64,000 nt of DNA. Source: Clostridia bacterium. Lineage in GTDB: Bacteria; Bacillota; Clostridia; Christensenellales; CAG-138. Position 1 is the first letter of the stretch. The number at the start of each line of letters is the position of its first letter. The stretch covers positions 45,556 to 109,555 of the forward strand of contig JAFQXA010000011.1 of assembly GCA_017407205.1 (NCBI GenBank), given 5' to 3'. The translations under genes were made by a program, and so were the position numbers. The notes under the pieces are model-generated. The model saw nothing but the letters and a program-made list of their open reading frames with translations, was not told the origin of the DNA and ran no database searches. This document shows, one piece after another, positions 34,429 through 42,282 of the stretch.

Positions 34429-35781
34429 ATGTCAATAACAATAAGAAGAATAGCTGAACGTTTTATAGTTCCCTCGATATTGCTCTGTGCACTTATCGCA
34501 GTTTCATTTTACGGACTTAACAAAAACGCAGAAGCAAAAAACTACAAAAACACGGCAGAGTCCATGTACCGCCGTTCATTTGCACAGCTCAATGACGATT
34601 TTTCGGAAATGGAAGTCCATTTAAGCAAGCTGAAAGCAGCTTCGTCAACTGCTCAAAGAATAATACTTCTTGACGATATATGGCGTTTGTCGGGCTCAAG
34701 TGTAAGCTTAATGTCACAAATACCGTCTTCTCACGTTGACACAAATGAATTGAACAGCTTCATCGTCCGTGTTGGCGACTATGCACACGCATTGACCAAA
34801 AAGCTCTTAAACGGGCAGGAGTTTTCAAGCGAGGACACGGAGCAGATAAGATCACTCCAAAAAAAGTGCCGCGAGATAGCCGAGCAATTAAACGCACGCC
34901 TTGCAGACGGTGATATACCGCTCGTTGCCCTTGACAATGACGGCTTTTTCACGTCTTCGCGTGAGCAGGAAGACTCTTTTAAGGACAGCGAAGGCATAGA
35001 CGAGTTCCCCACTCTTATATATGACGGTCCTTTCTCGGAAAGTACGGAAAAGTCAAAGGCAAAAGGGCTTGAGGGCAACAACATAAGCGAAGACGAGGCA
35101 AAAAGAATAGCAAGTGATATTTTGAAAATAAGCACGGCTCCCTCTTCAATTGAATTTTCAAACGGTAAAATTCCCTCCTATGATATAACTTACGAATCAA
35201 ACGATAATTCATGCGTGGATATATCTATAACCAAGCAGGGCGGCATGCTTTTGTGGATGATGAAAAGTGGTGCAAGCGGTGAAGCAAAAAGCACCCCCCA
35301 AAGCACCGACACAACAAAAAAGCTCACAGACACGGCACTTAATGAGCTTAAACAACTGGGCTTTGAAAATATGCACCCGACATATGCTCAATACTACGAA
35401 AATACTGCCGTAATAAACTTTGCGGCAACACAGGACGGTGTTATTTTATACAGCGACCTTGTAAAGGTTTGGGTGGACATGAGCACAAACAAGCTCGTGG
35501 GCATTGATGCGAGAAATTACATCTTCAGCCACACGCAAAGAACTTTAGCCGAAAAAACATTGTCAATGGAAGAAGCCGAAAGCAAGGTCACAAAAGACCT
35601 TGAAATCGAGGAGCGCAACATAGCCCTCATTCCGCTTACGCCGCAGAGCGAGGTTTTGTGCTACGAGTTCAAGGGCGTTATAGATGAGGAAGAATACATA
35701 GTATATATCAATGTTTCAAACGGAAACGAGGAGCAGATTTTCAAAATAATAGACTCGGAAAATGGACAGCTTGTAATTTGA
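34429..35781 (+). CDS. ypeB: Germination protein YpeB
   Basis: 450 aa. One N-terminal membrane helix (about 12-30), then a helical domain (35-170) and C-terminal PepSY-like domains (about 215-450, with ISEDEAKRIASDILKI and SMEEAESKVTKDLEI). YpeB is needed to stabilise and localise SleB in the spore. AAAGGAG is spaced 7-8 nt from the ATG. It is the third gene of a spoIIR-sleB-ypeB run. Confidence 0.93.
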   Translation: MSITIRRIAERFIVPSILLCALIAVSFYGLNKNAEAKNYKNTAESMYRRSFAQLNDDFSEMEVHLSKLKAASSTAQRIILLDDIWRLSGSSVSLMSQIPSSHVDTNELNSFIVRVGDYAHALTKKLLNGQEFSSEDTEQIRSLQKKCREIAEQLNARLADGDIPLVALDNDGFFTSSREQEDSFKDSEGIDEFPTLIYDGPFSESTEKSKAKGLEGNNISEDEAKRIASDILKISTAPSSIEFSNGKIPSYDITYESNDNSCVDISITKQGGMLLWMMKSGASGEAKSTPQSTDTTKKLTDTALNELKQLGFENMHPTYAQYYENTAVINFAATQDGVILYSDLVKVWVDMSTNKLVGIDARNYIFSHTQRTLAEKTLSMEEAESKVTKDLEIEERNIALIPLTPQSEVLCYEFKGVIDEEEYIVYINVSNGNEEQIFKIIDSENGQLVI

Positions 35782-35806
35782 CAAAAAATAAATTGTCGAG
35801 CATAAT
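35778..35806 (+). promoter_or_regulatory. Promoter giving a probable leaderless transcript
   Basis: TTGACA (35778-35783, overlapping the ypeB stop), 17 bp, CATAAT (35801-35806), then exactly 7 nt to the ATG at 35814. Transcription would begin at or within a base or two of the start codon; no Shine-Dalgarno is present. Confidence 0.65.
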
Positions 35807-35813
35807 ATAAGCC

Positions 35814-36389
35814 ATGTTCAGCCCTTATGAGTTTTTAAAAAAAGAGGCTATAAACCTCATAAATACAAGCATATCAATAAACGCAAGCCCTTTTGACATC
35901 AAGCCATGCCAACAGGGCTTTGAGCTTAGTACTCCGCTTCCGCTTATAATGGGCGAAGATGCCGAAACTTTGGTAAAAAAACTTAAAAGCTCACATTTTT
36001 TCGAATCGATAGTCGCAGTTAATAATCATATCTGCTTTAAGGTTTCAAAAGAAGCCTATGAATACTGCACGAAAAAAATAATAAGCGAGGAAGAAAATCT
36101 CCTCCCCGCCCTTGAAAGTATATCGTCCGATGCAGAATATGCCTATATGCGTATGCGAATGCTTGCACAAAATGAGAGCGACAAAAGCGTGTACGATGAC
36201 AAAAGCGTACAACACGCACTCTGGTCTGCATTTTCACTTGCAAGCGAAAAGCCCTATGTTCACGACTCAGTTCAAAAAGCACTTTCAATCGGCGAAGATC
36301 TTTCTCCGAAGGAAAGATTTACGCTCAAAAAGTCATGCGGAAAAGTCGGTCTTTGCATAGCAATACTGCTTTACAGGCATATAAAATAA
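35814..36389 (+). CDS. Hypothetical protein resembling ArgRS N-terminal and DALR pieces without a catalytic domain
   Basis: 191 aa. The N-terminal half (1-90) has a layout like the additional N-terminal domain of arginyl-tRNA synthetases: an initial helix, then LPLIMGEDAETLVKKLKSS and a short beta stretch NNHICFKVSKEAYEY. The C-terminal half (100-191) is all-helical, and DAEYAYMRMRMLAQNES resembles the start of a DALR anticodon-binding bundle. The Rossmann catalytic domain with HIGH/KMSKS is absent. It may bind tRNA or be a structural relative only. It has its own strong leaderless-type promoter and is convergent with the XRE gene at 36393, 3 bp away. The assignment is tentative. Confidence 0.6.
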   Translation: MFSPYEFLKKEAINLINTSISINASPFDIKPCQQGFELSTPLPLIMGEDAETLVKKLKSSHFFESIVAVNNHICFKVSKEAYEYCTKKIISEEENLLPALESISSDAEYAYMRMRMLAQNESDKSVYDDKSVQHALWSAFSLASEKPYVHDSVQKALSIGEDLSPKERFTLKKSCGKVGLCIAILLYRHIK

Positions 36390-36392
36390 TCT

Positions 36393-37052
36393 TTATCTCT
36401 TTTTATAAATGACAAGTTCCGGATTTGTGCCGTTTGCTTCGTAAGTGCAAACAAGCAAAAACTGCATATTTGCAGCAATGCCAAAGCACCTCTCACCGCC
36501 AAACTCGCAAGGAAGCTGATTTCCCAAATACGTGGCGTTGTCGTCAAGGAACTTTACTTTCTTTCCGTTTTGAAGCTCGTATTCAAGGTTTATAAAACTT
36601 CCTGAAAGCACATTCAGGCTTTCCACCTTGGGCATTCCCTCAACATTCAAAGCATTGAACTCGCAAATGAGCTGTTTCTTAAACTCTTCAAATTTTTCTT
36701 CGCCGCCAAGCTCAACATACCGCTTCCAAAAATCAAGTGTAAACTCCCCGTCGCTATAGCACCACTTGCAATATTCCTCATTGAATATGCCGTCAATTTC
36801 CTTGCTGGTTGTGGAGTCGTCAAGCGACATTCCGCAGCAATGACACACCATCTGTCGTGGCGAGCCGAGAAGCGTATTGATAGAAACATCAAACAGCTTT
36901 GACAAAAGCTTCAGCGTTTCTGTATTCGGTATTGTTTCACCGTTTTCCCAACGGGAAACAGCCTGACGGGTAACGTGAACCCTCTCCGCAAGCTGATCCT
37001 GCGACAAGCCTTTTTTAGTTCTGAGCTCAAGTATAACATCCTTTACATCCAC
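36393..37052 (-). CDS. XRE-family regulator with zinc-ribbon domain
   Basis: 219 aa starting with GTG. HTH (about 5-58: KGLSQDQLAERVHVTRQAVSRWENGETIP), then a putative zinc ribbon (CHCCGMSLDD...EYCKWC, about 68-97) and a C-terminal domain including ELGGEEKFEEFKKQL. This architecture is common in clostridial regulators that sense small molecules or stress; the ligand is unknown. GAGG is spaced 7 nt from the GTG. Its promoter region lies next to a block of repeats. Confidence 0.85.
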   Translation of the reverse strand: MDVKDVILELRTKKGLSQDQLAERVHVTRQAVSRWENGETIPNTETLKLLSKLFDVSINTLLGSPRQMVCHCCGMSLDDSTTSKEIDGIFNEEYCKWCYSDGEFTLDFWKRYVELGGEEKFEEFKKQLICEFNALNVEGMPKVESLNVLSGSFINLEYELQNGKKVKFLDDNATYLGNQLPCEFGGERCFGIAANMQFLLVCTYEANGTNPELVIYKKR

Positions 37053-37172
37053 ACATAATCACCTCAAAACCATTGTATTACCTAAGCAAACCCAAAGCAA
37101 GCAACTTACTGTTGCGGTAGGGCTTGTTTTCACTTCTTCCATATTCATTATTGCTTATAACTTAAATCCCTC

Positions 37173-37241
37173 GTTTGCGGAGCAAACATATCGAGCATTG
37201 CTTGCAATGCATATCGAAAATCCCAACGGGATTTATATCGA
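37173..37241. repeat. REP-like element: three palindromes each followed by ATATCGA
   Basis: GTTTGC-GGA-GCAAAC (37173-37187), ATATCGA (37188-37194); GCATTGC-TT-GCAATGC (37195-37210), ATATCGA (37211-37217); AAATCCC-AAC-GGGATTT (37218-37234), ATATCGA (37235-37241). The units abut exactly, with periods of 23 and 24 bp. Confidence 0.75.
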
Positions 37242-37326
37242 CAAAAACACAACACACAGAACCGTCCCCTGTGTTAAGTTGAACCCACGAGAACCCTTGC
37301 AAGTCGAGGCGAATGCAACAAAGAAA

Positions 37327-37359
37327 ATAGCACCGTGCCACTTCATGGCACGGTGCTAT
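37327..37359 (-). terminator. Terminator after the NlpC/P60 gene
   Basis: 13-bp stem ATAGCACCGTGCC (37327-37339)/GGCACGGTGCTAT (37347-37359); on the minus strand TTTTCTTT follows. Confidence 0.82.
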
Positions 37360-37388
37360 GTTTACAAGGGTTAATCGCGTGCTCAGTA

Positions 37389-39104
37389 TCAGAAGATTCT
37401 GTAAGCACAGTAATAAGTCTTCTGCCAATAATTTGTTGTGCAGGAACCGATAACGACCTTTGTGCTTGAGCTTGAAGCGTGAATCATTCTGCCGTCACCC
37501 AAAGCAATACCTACGTGTCCCTTTGAGCTTGACATCTTGAATACTATAACATCGCCTTTTTTGAGGTCTTCAAGGTCTGAAGTTATCTTCTTATATTTTG
37601 TGCAGGTTCGCCATGCCTTTGAAGTCATGTAGCCCTGCTTTATGCCTGCCTGGTTGAGGCACCAGTATACAAAGCCCGAGCAGTCAAATGTGTTGGGGCC
37701 CTTACCGCCCGATACATATCTGCAGCCAAGCTTGCTCTTTGCAACCTCGATAAACTTGCTTACGCTTGCGCCCGATGAGCTTGATGAACTTGATGATGAG
37801 GATGAGCTTGATGAACTTGATGAACTTGATGATGACGAGGAGCTTGATGAGCTTGAAGAGCTTGAAGATTTTGCCGCCTTTGCATTGCCGGAACGCAATA
37901 CAGCCATCGTCTTTTTGCCAACCTTGCCGTCAACCGTCAAGTCATTACGGTCCTGCATTGCACGGACTGCCGCCTCTGTGCGTGAACCAAAATATCCGTC
38001 AACCGAGCTTAAGTACTTAAGCTCCTTGAGTATTCTCTGAACATTTCTTACGGTTTCACCACTCATGCCTATTGTGAGTGCGTTGGGCTGTGCATCATCT
38101 GACATCAGAAGACGCTTTGTTTCAACGCCTATATAACCGTCGGAAATAAGACCGTTCAATTCCTGGAAAAGCTTGACCGCCGCAACAGTATCCTTACCGA
38201 AAGTACCATCGGGCTGTGTTGTAAGATAACCAAGTGAAGCAAGACGGTTCTGGTACTTCTTTATCTCGTCGCTCTTTTCGCCATAGCTTGCGTAGTTACC
38301 TATTGCATCGCCGCTGTACAAAAGCTCCCTCGTGTTTTCGCCGATCTTACCGTCAACAGTAAGCTCATTCATCTTCTGGAACTTCTTGACCGCCTCGGAT
38401 GTGCCTTCACCGAACACACCGTCTGCCGCACTGTCTGAATAACCAAGCTCACGCAGGCGAGCCTGCATTTCCTTTACGTCCTCACCCGTACTGCCAACGG
38501 TTATCATGTACTTTTTGGCATCGCCCGACATGAGCAAATCATATGTGGTCTGCCCTATAACACCATCGGTTTCAAGCTCATGGTCACGCTGAAAAAGCTT
38601 GACTGCACCGTAGGTTATATCGCCGTAATGCTCGGTCGGCTCATCGTAATCCATGTAGCCAAGCTCCATGAGCCTTTCCTGAATTTCTACCACTATAGCA
38701 TCGTTCTGCCCCTTTGAAAGGCTAAGCGGTGCAGGCGTCCATACAGGAGCTTCAGTAGGAATTTCAGTCATTTTCTGAACTATCGTTACTACGCCCTGTT
38801 CATCAACAGTCAACGGAGTGGGAGCAGAAGTCCTTTGAACGTCAATCATCACTTCGTTCAGATTGTTGTTAGTCGGAGTTGTATTTTGTGATGACAAAAT
38901 TGCAACTACGGGAATTGCAACCACAACAAGTGCAGATGCAGTCAAAAGTGCTATTGCCGATGCGTTTTTTGCTCTGACTTTCTCACCGAAATTTTCAAAA
39001 TACGACTTTAAGCCACCGTTCTTTCTGAACCTGCGGCTTGAGATTGATAACTTCTTCGAAGCTGTCCTTAATTTGTTTGTAAAATTTGTAAGTATATTTC
39101 TCAT
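37389..39104 (-). CDS. Cell-wall endopeptidase: four peptidoglycan-binding repeats, poly-Ser linker, NlpC/P60 domain
   Basis: 571 aa from the chosen start. A basic N-terminus and one membrane helix or uncleaved signal (about 48-72) are followed by four PG_binding_1 repeats (about 130-395), each ending in a pattern like FQ..N.L.VDG.IG..T. A tract of more than 25 nearly continuous Ser residues leads into an NlpC/P60 domain (about 445-571) with the catalytic Cys in FDCSGFVYWC (about 475) and His in GHVGIAL (about 530). It should cut stem-peptide bonds of peptidoglycan outside the membrane. The frame opens at 39140, but an extended -10 TGGTATAAT ends 6 nt before the ATG at 39104, so the transcript is probably leaderless from this start. 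Confidence 0.87.
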   Translation of the reverse strand: MRNILTNFTNKLRTASKKLSISSRRFRKNGGLKSYFENFGEKVRAKNASAIALLTASALVVVAIPVVAILSSQNTTPTNNNLNEVMIDVQRTSAPTPLTVDEQGVVTIVQKMTEIPTEAPVWTPAPLSLSKGQNDAIVVEIQERLMELGYMDYDEPTEHYGDITYGAVKLFQRDHELETDGVIGQTTYDLLMSGDAKKYMITVGSTGEDVKEMQARLRELGYSDSAADGVFGEGTSEAVKKFQKMNELTVDGKIGENTRELLYSGDAIGNYASYGEKSDEIKKYQNRLASLGYLTTQPDGTFGKDTVAAVKLFQELNGLISDGYIGVETKRLLMSDDAQPNALTIGMSGETVRNVQRILKELKYLSSVDGYFGSRTEAAVRAMQDRNDLTVDGKVGKKTMAVLRSGNAKAAKSSSSSSSSSSSSSSSSSSSSSSSSSSSSSSSSGASVSKFIEVAKSKLGCRYVSGGKGPNTFDCSGFVYWCLNQAGIKQGYMTSKAWRTCTKYKKITSDLEDLKKGDVIVFKMSSSKGHVGIALGDGRMIHASSSSTKVVIGSCTTNYWQKTYYCAYRIF

Positions 39105-39110
39105 GCTACC

Positions 39111-39119
39111 ATTATACCA
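39111..39119 (-). promoter_or_regulatory. Extended -10 of the NlpC/P60 gene, probable leaderless start
   Basis: Minus strand TGGTATAAT (39119-39111), then 6 nt to the ATG at 39104; no good -35 was seen, as expected for an extended -10. There is no Shine-Dalgarno between. Confidence 0.5.
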
Positions 39120-39170
39120 CATAAATTGTGTCATGCACATTAAATTTGTGCAAACACATTGTGGAAAATG

Positions 39171-41078
39171 TTAGCCACCGTAAACTTCGCGCTTTAAAAT
39201 GCCTATATACGGCAAATTTCGATAGCATCCTGCATAGTCAAGACCGTAGCCTACTGCAAACTCATTCGGTATTTCAAAGCCCTTGTAATCGGGAGTAATG
39301 TCGCATTGACGGCGTTCGGGCTTGTCAAGCAGTGCAACAATTTTGAGCGAAGCAGGCATGCGTGACTTCAAAAGTTCGGTTAAGTGGTTAAGTGTCAAAC
39401 CGCTGTCCATTATATCCTCAACAATAAGAACATGACGGCCCGTTATGCTTGTGTCGAGGTCCTTTGCAATGCGTACAACGCCCGAGGTCTTGTGTCCGTT
39501 TCCGTAGCTTGAAATTGACATGAAGTCCATTTCCATACGGCAGTCAATGTTTCTGCAAAGGTCTGCAAAAAAGATTGAAGAACCCTTCAAAATGCACACA
39601 ACAAGAACGTTTTTGTCGGCATAATCCTCGGTTATCTGCTTTCCAAGCTCTTTTACCTTTTCCTGTATTGTTGCTTCATCCAGCAATATGCTTTGAATAT
39701 CGTTTTTCATATCAGTTTTACACATCTCCGTAATTGATTTATTATCATAATACTTAATACAAAGTATCTTTTTCGTATTTTCATTAACTTTAAGATTTTC
39801 GCTTATCGTGAACCCCGGAACAAAGCAAACCTCGTTACCTGCACAAACAAGTGCCATGCCCCTTTCTTCCCTCGGCACTTTTTTATCTATAAAGAAGTCC
39901 TTGAGCTTCTTTGTGCCGGGTGCCCCAAGCGGAAAAAATCTGTCACCCTGTTTCCTCGTCCTCACGCAAAGCTCAAGCTTTTCAGCCTCATCAGCATCAA
40001 GGTATGCAACATAGGGATTTTCCTCTATCCTGCACATATCAATAAGCTTTGCCTCGAAAGTTCCGAGCGGTGTTCTTGTAACTCCGCCAATGATAAGCGG
40101 ATAGGAAAACTCTTCCCCGCTCTTTATCCTGCCAAAGAATATCTTATCATAGCTTATCCACGCCTGACACTGAGGCAAATCAAGCCTTGCACCCGTTCGT
40201 GCATCCAAAAGTGCAATTATGCTCTCAATATGTATAAATTCAATGTCCGTAACAGCGCCGATCTCGGCAAGTGCAAGCCTTATGACTCTTGACTTTATCG
40301 CAAAGTGCAGAGCTGAAATCATCTTCCTGTCAAAGCCTGCGCCCCGTCGTGCACGGTTAAGTGCTTCCTTTGCCTCCGCATCAAGATAATCTTCATCCCT
40401 TCTGAGCAACTCACCCAGACGGCAAAGCGTCGGCACAATGGCACTGTTCATATTCTTTTCTATATAGGGTATGACCTCAAGGCGAAGCTTGTTACGGCTT
40501 GAATCCGCCACAAGGTTTGTTTCATCGGTATGATAAACAATTCCGTTTTCGGCTAAATACGCCTCAATCTGCGCGCGCCTTACAAACAAAAGCGGACGGA
40601 TTATATTCCCTCTTTTGACCTGCATACCGCCAAGTCCCAAAAGGCCGCTCCCCCTTGTCAGGTGAAGCATTATGCTTTCTGCCTGGTCGTCCATATGATG
40701 CGCGACTGCAATCTTATCAGCACCGAACTTAATCCTTGCACGCTCCAAAAAATCATACCGAACATTTCTGCCTGCCTGCTCAAGCGTTTCCCCGTTTCGC
40801 GACGCCAGATAGGGAACATCAATGCTCTCACAAAAAAGCGGAACACCGTAAAACTCGCACAATTCACGCACAAACTGCTCGTCCGCTTTTGCCGACTCGC
40901 CCCTTATGCAGTGATTCAGATGCGCAGCATAAACGGAAAGCTCCATCTTCTTTGAACACGCGAGCAAAGAAACCAGGAGCGCAACAGAATCAGCACCACC
41001 GCTCAACCCAACGACCACGCCCTGGCCCTTTTTCAAAAGCTCATATTCACTTATCGCTCGAATAACTTTCTCCAACAT
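39171..41078 (-). CDS. TilS-HprT fusion: tRNA(Ile)-lysidine synthetase joined to hypoxanthine phosphoribosyltransferase
   Basis: 635 aa. Residues 1-445 are TilS: the ATP loop SGGADS (26-31), HHMDDQAE and a C-terminal domain ending around GFTISENLKVN. TilS converts C34 of the tRNA-Ile(CAU) anticodon to lysidine. Residues about 452-635 are a complete HprT: LKGSSIFFADL, the PRPP loop VEDIMDSGLTLNH (about 553-565) and DYAGCYRNLPYIGIL; HprT salvages hypoxanthine and guanine. tilS and hprT are neighbours in many Firmicutes, and a fused TilS/HprT is known in Listeria. An internal ATG at 39725 directly preceded by GGAG, and another at 39710, might also give free HprT. A TTGTCA-17-TATACT promoter ends 6 nt before the ATG at 41078. 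Confidence 0.93.
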   Translation of the reverse strand: MLEKVIRAISEYELLKKGQGVVVGLSGGADSVALLVSLLACSKKMELSVYAAHLNHCIRGESAKADEQFVRELCEFYGVPLFCESIDVPYLASRNGETLEQAGRNVRYDFLERARIKFGADKIAVAHHMDDQAESIMLHLTRGSGLLGLGGMQVKRGNIIRPLLFVRRAQIEAYLAENGIVYHTDETNLVADSSRNKLRLEVIPYIEKNMNSAIVPTLCRLGELLRRDEDYLDAEAKEALNRARRGAGFDRKMISALHFAIKSRVIRLALAEIGAVTDIEFIHIESIIALLDARTGARLDLPQCQAWISYDKIFFGRIKSGEEFSYPLIIGGVTRTPLGTFEAKLIDMCRIEENPYVAYLDADEAEKLELCVRTRKQGDRFFPLGAPGTKKLKDFFIDKKVPREERGMALVCAGNEVCFVPGFTISENLKVNENTKKILCIKYYDNKSITEMCKTDMKNDIQSILLDEATIQEKVKELGKQITEDYADKNVLVVCILKGSSIFFADLCRNIDCRMEMDFMSISSYGNGHKTSGVVRIAKDLDTSITGRHVLIVEDIMDSGLTLNHLTELLKSRMPASLKIVALLDKPERRQCDITPDYKGFEIPNEFAVGYGLDYAGCYRNLPYIGILKREVYGG

Positions 41079-41084
41079 ACCTAA

Positions 41085-41113
41085 AGTATACTTTTTTCTC
41101 GAAGATTTGACAA
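41085..41113 (-). promoter_or_regulatory. Leaderless-type promoter of tilS-hprT
   Basis: Minus strand TTGTCA (41113-41108), 17 bp, TATACT (41090-41085), then 6 nt to the ATG at 41078. The 6 nt include AGG but leave no room for normal Shine-Dalgarno spacing. Confidence 0.65.
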
Positions 41114-41263
41114 GGGATTGTGGGAAAACTTAATCGCATAAAGTAACGATAAGAAAAACAATTATTAAGTTAATACGAGAGGAAGAGTGTGCTGACAAGA
41201 AAAAGAGATTTATACCAAAATAGGGTACAAACCTCTCGCCTTCAAAAATTTATTTACACTTAA

Positions 41264-41494
41264 TCAGCCCTTAGGAGGACAAGGATCATTACCATAAGAA
41301 TTCCTCTTTCGGATAGTTCCTTTTGTGCTGTGAACGAGCAATTCGCTTTTTTGATTTTTAGCGATTGTCGTTGCTATAGAAATTGCTTCCTTTTGTGTTG
41401 CTGTGCGGACAGTTGCTCGGGTGTTCCTTGCACCCTTTACTTGCCACCCATCAAAAGGATGGGGAGTAACATGTTGATTTTTTCCTTTTGCCAT
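41264..41494 (-). CDS. DUF2188 protein
   Basis: 76 aa covering the DUF2188 pattern: QHVTPHPFDGWQVKGARNTRA, then QKEAISIATTIAKNQKSELLVHS and the end TIRKRNSYGNDPCPP. These short proteins of unknown function are widespread and often occur in accessory or phage-related neighbourhoods. AGGATT lies just before the ATG. It is the first gene of an accessory-looking block reaching to about 45.8 kb. Confidence 0.88.
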   Translation of the reverse strand: MAKGKNQHVTPHPFDGWQVKGARNTRATVRTATQKEAISIATTIAKNQKSELLVHSTKGTIRKRNSYGNDPCPPKG

Positions 41495-41564
41495 AAAAAT
41501 CCTTTCATTTAAATTAGATAATGTAATAAAAGGATGAAACCGCCAACATCCTTTTAATGTTATA

Positions 41565-41696
41565 TTAGTTACAACTCTTTACAGGGATACAAAAAGCTTT
41601 TAAACCATACTGCTTAGCATAAATGCGTCTACCGTTTTTTAACGTTATATATGCAGTAAAGATGTGCGTATAAGCTTTATCTTCTGAAATATTCAA
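41565..41696 (-). CDS. 43-aa hypothetical protein with TTG start
   Basis: A short frame starting with TTG. An ideal Shine-Dalgarno AGGAGG (41706-41711) lies 9 nt upstream, while the nearby ATG at 41701-41703 is only 2 nt from it and leads to a stop after eight codons. The product contains AYTHIFTAYITLKNGRRIYA and ends KAFCIPVKSCN; it is compact and basic with a KNGRRIYAKQYG segment. No family recognised. It lies upstream of and in the same direction as the DUF2188 gene, so they may form a pair. Confidence 0.5.
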   Translation of the reverse strand: MNISEDKAYTHIFTAYITLKNGRRIYAKQYGLKAFCIPVKSCN

Positions 41697-41834
41697 TACG
41701 CATTACCTCCTCCAAAAAAGATTTTTCCGAAGCAAATCCCGGAAATGCTTGAAAAAGGCAAATACAGTGTATATACTAAACTTGTTGGTTAGAGAATAGT
41801 ATAGACGGTTAGCTGTATTTACTTTCTCAAAATT

Positions 41835-41870
41835 AGTCTCTTTTGAGTGGTAACTCAAAAGAGACTTTTT
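41835..41870. terminator. Strong terminator hairpin
   Basis: 14-bp stem AGTCTCTTTTGAGT (41835-41848)/ACTCAAAAGAGACT (41853-41866) with loop GGTA and a T run on the plus strand. On the minus strand AATTTT follows, so it can end the transcript of the gene at 41899. Confidence 0.8.
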
Positions 41871-41898
41871 ATATCATGCAGTTACTCTGCGTGATATC

Positions 41899-42282
41899 TT
41901 ATTTAAGTACAGTCGCTTTTGAAAGATCAAAAATCATAGCGTTGTCTTCTTTTAACAAGGCTCCTTCTGCTCGATATGCATTGACATTAAGATCCCAATT
42001 CATCATCATTTGAATCGTGTTAAGAAGATCTTTTCCATTCCACCGAACAGAGATCACATTATTTTTCTTAGGCTTATAAAACTGCGTTGAATTATCGGTT
42101 TCTTTTGTACATGCCTTAACAGCAATGCGCTGTGATTCTTCATCAAAGAGAAAAACAGCATATTCCGGTTTGCCCAGTTTCAATACAACGGATTTGTTAA
42201 ATGTTACTCCATTAGAAGTTACCGATACATATGGAACTCCCTCATTAAAGTTAAAAGTTTTGAAGTTGGAAAGCATCGACAT
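41899..42282 (-). CDS. Hypothetical protein with repeat-flanked promoter
   Basis: 127 aa. A beta-rich N-terminal half (SNGVTFNKSVVLKLGKPEYAV, DEESQRIAVKAC) and a C-terminal part with VISVRWNGKDLLNTIQMMMNW. No family name recognised. The frame opens at 42339, but GAGAGG is spaced 6 nt from the ATG at 42282, and the promoter TATAAT at 42310-42305 rules out a start further upstream. Four GCATCG/CGATGC hexamers surround the promoter and start, suggesting a dedicated regulator, possibly the protein itself. Confidence 0.7.
   Translation of the reverse strand: MSMLSNFKTFNFNEGVPYVSVTSNGVTFNKSVVLKLGKPEYAVFLFDEESQRIAVKACTKETDNSTQFYKPKKNNVISVRWNGKDLLNTIQMMMNWDLNVNAYRAEGALLKEDNAMIFDLSKATVLK

Larger units (their letters stand above)
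37053..37388. other. 336-bp gene-free, repeat-rich stretch
   Basis: Holds, left to right: the upstream region of the XRE gene; a degenerate copy of the AT-rich interspersed repeat (around 37145-37165, TTGCTTATAACTT); a triple-palindrome repeat (37173-37241); a sequence AGAACCGTCCCC flanked by short inverted ACAC/GTGT arms (about 37250-37275); and a 13-bp terminator hairpin (37327-37359). No gene was found. Confidence 0.7.

Noticed and set aside
37642..38040. Plus-strand frame rich in Asp, Glu and Leu opposite the NlpC/P60 gene
   Set aside because: It is the antisense of the poly-Ser tract; no ribosome binding site, and the minus-strand gene has clear domains.
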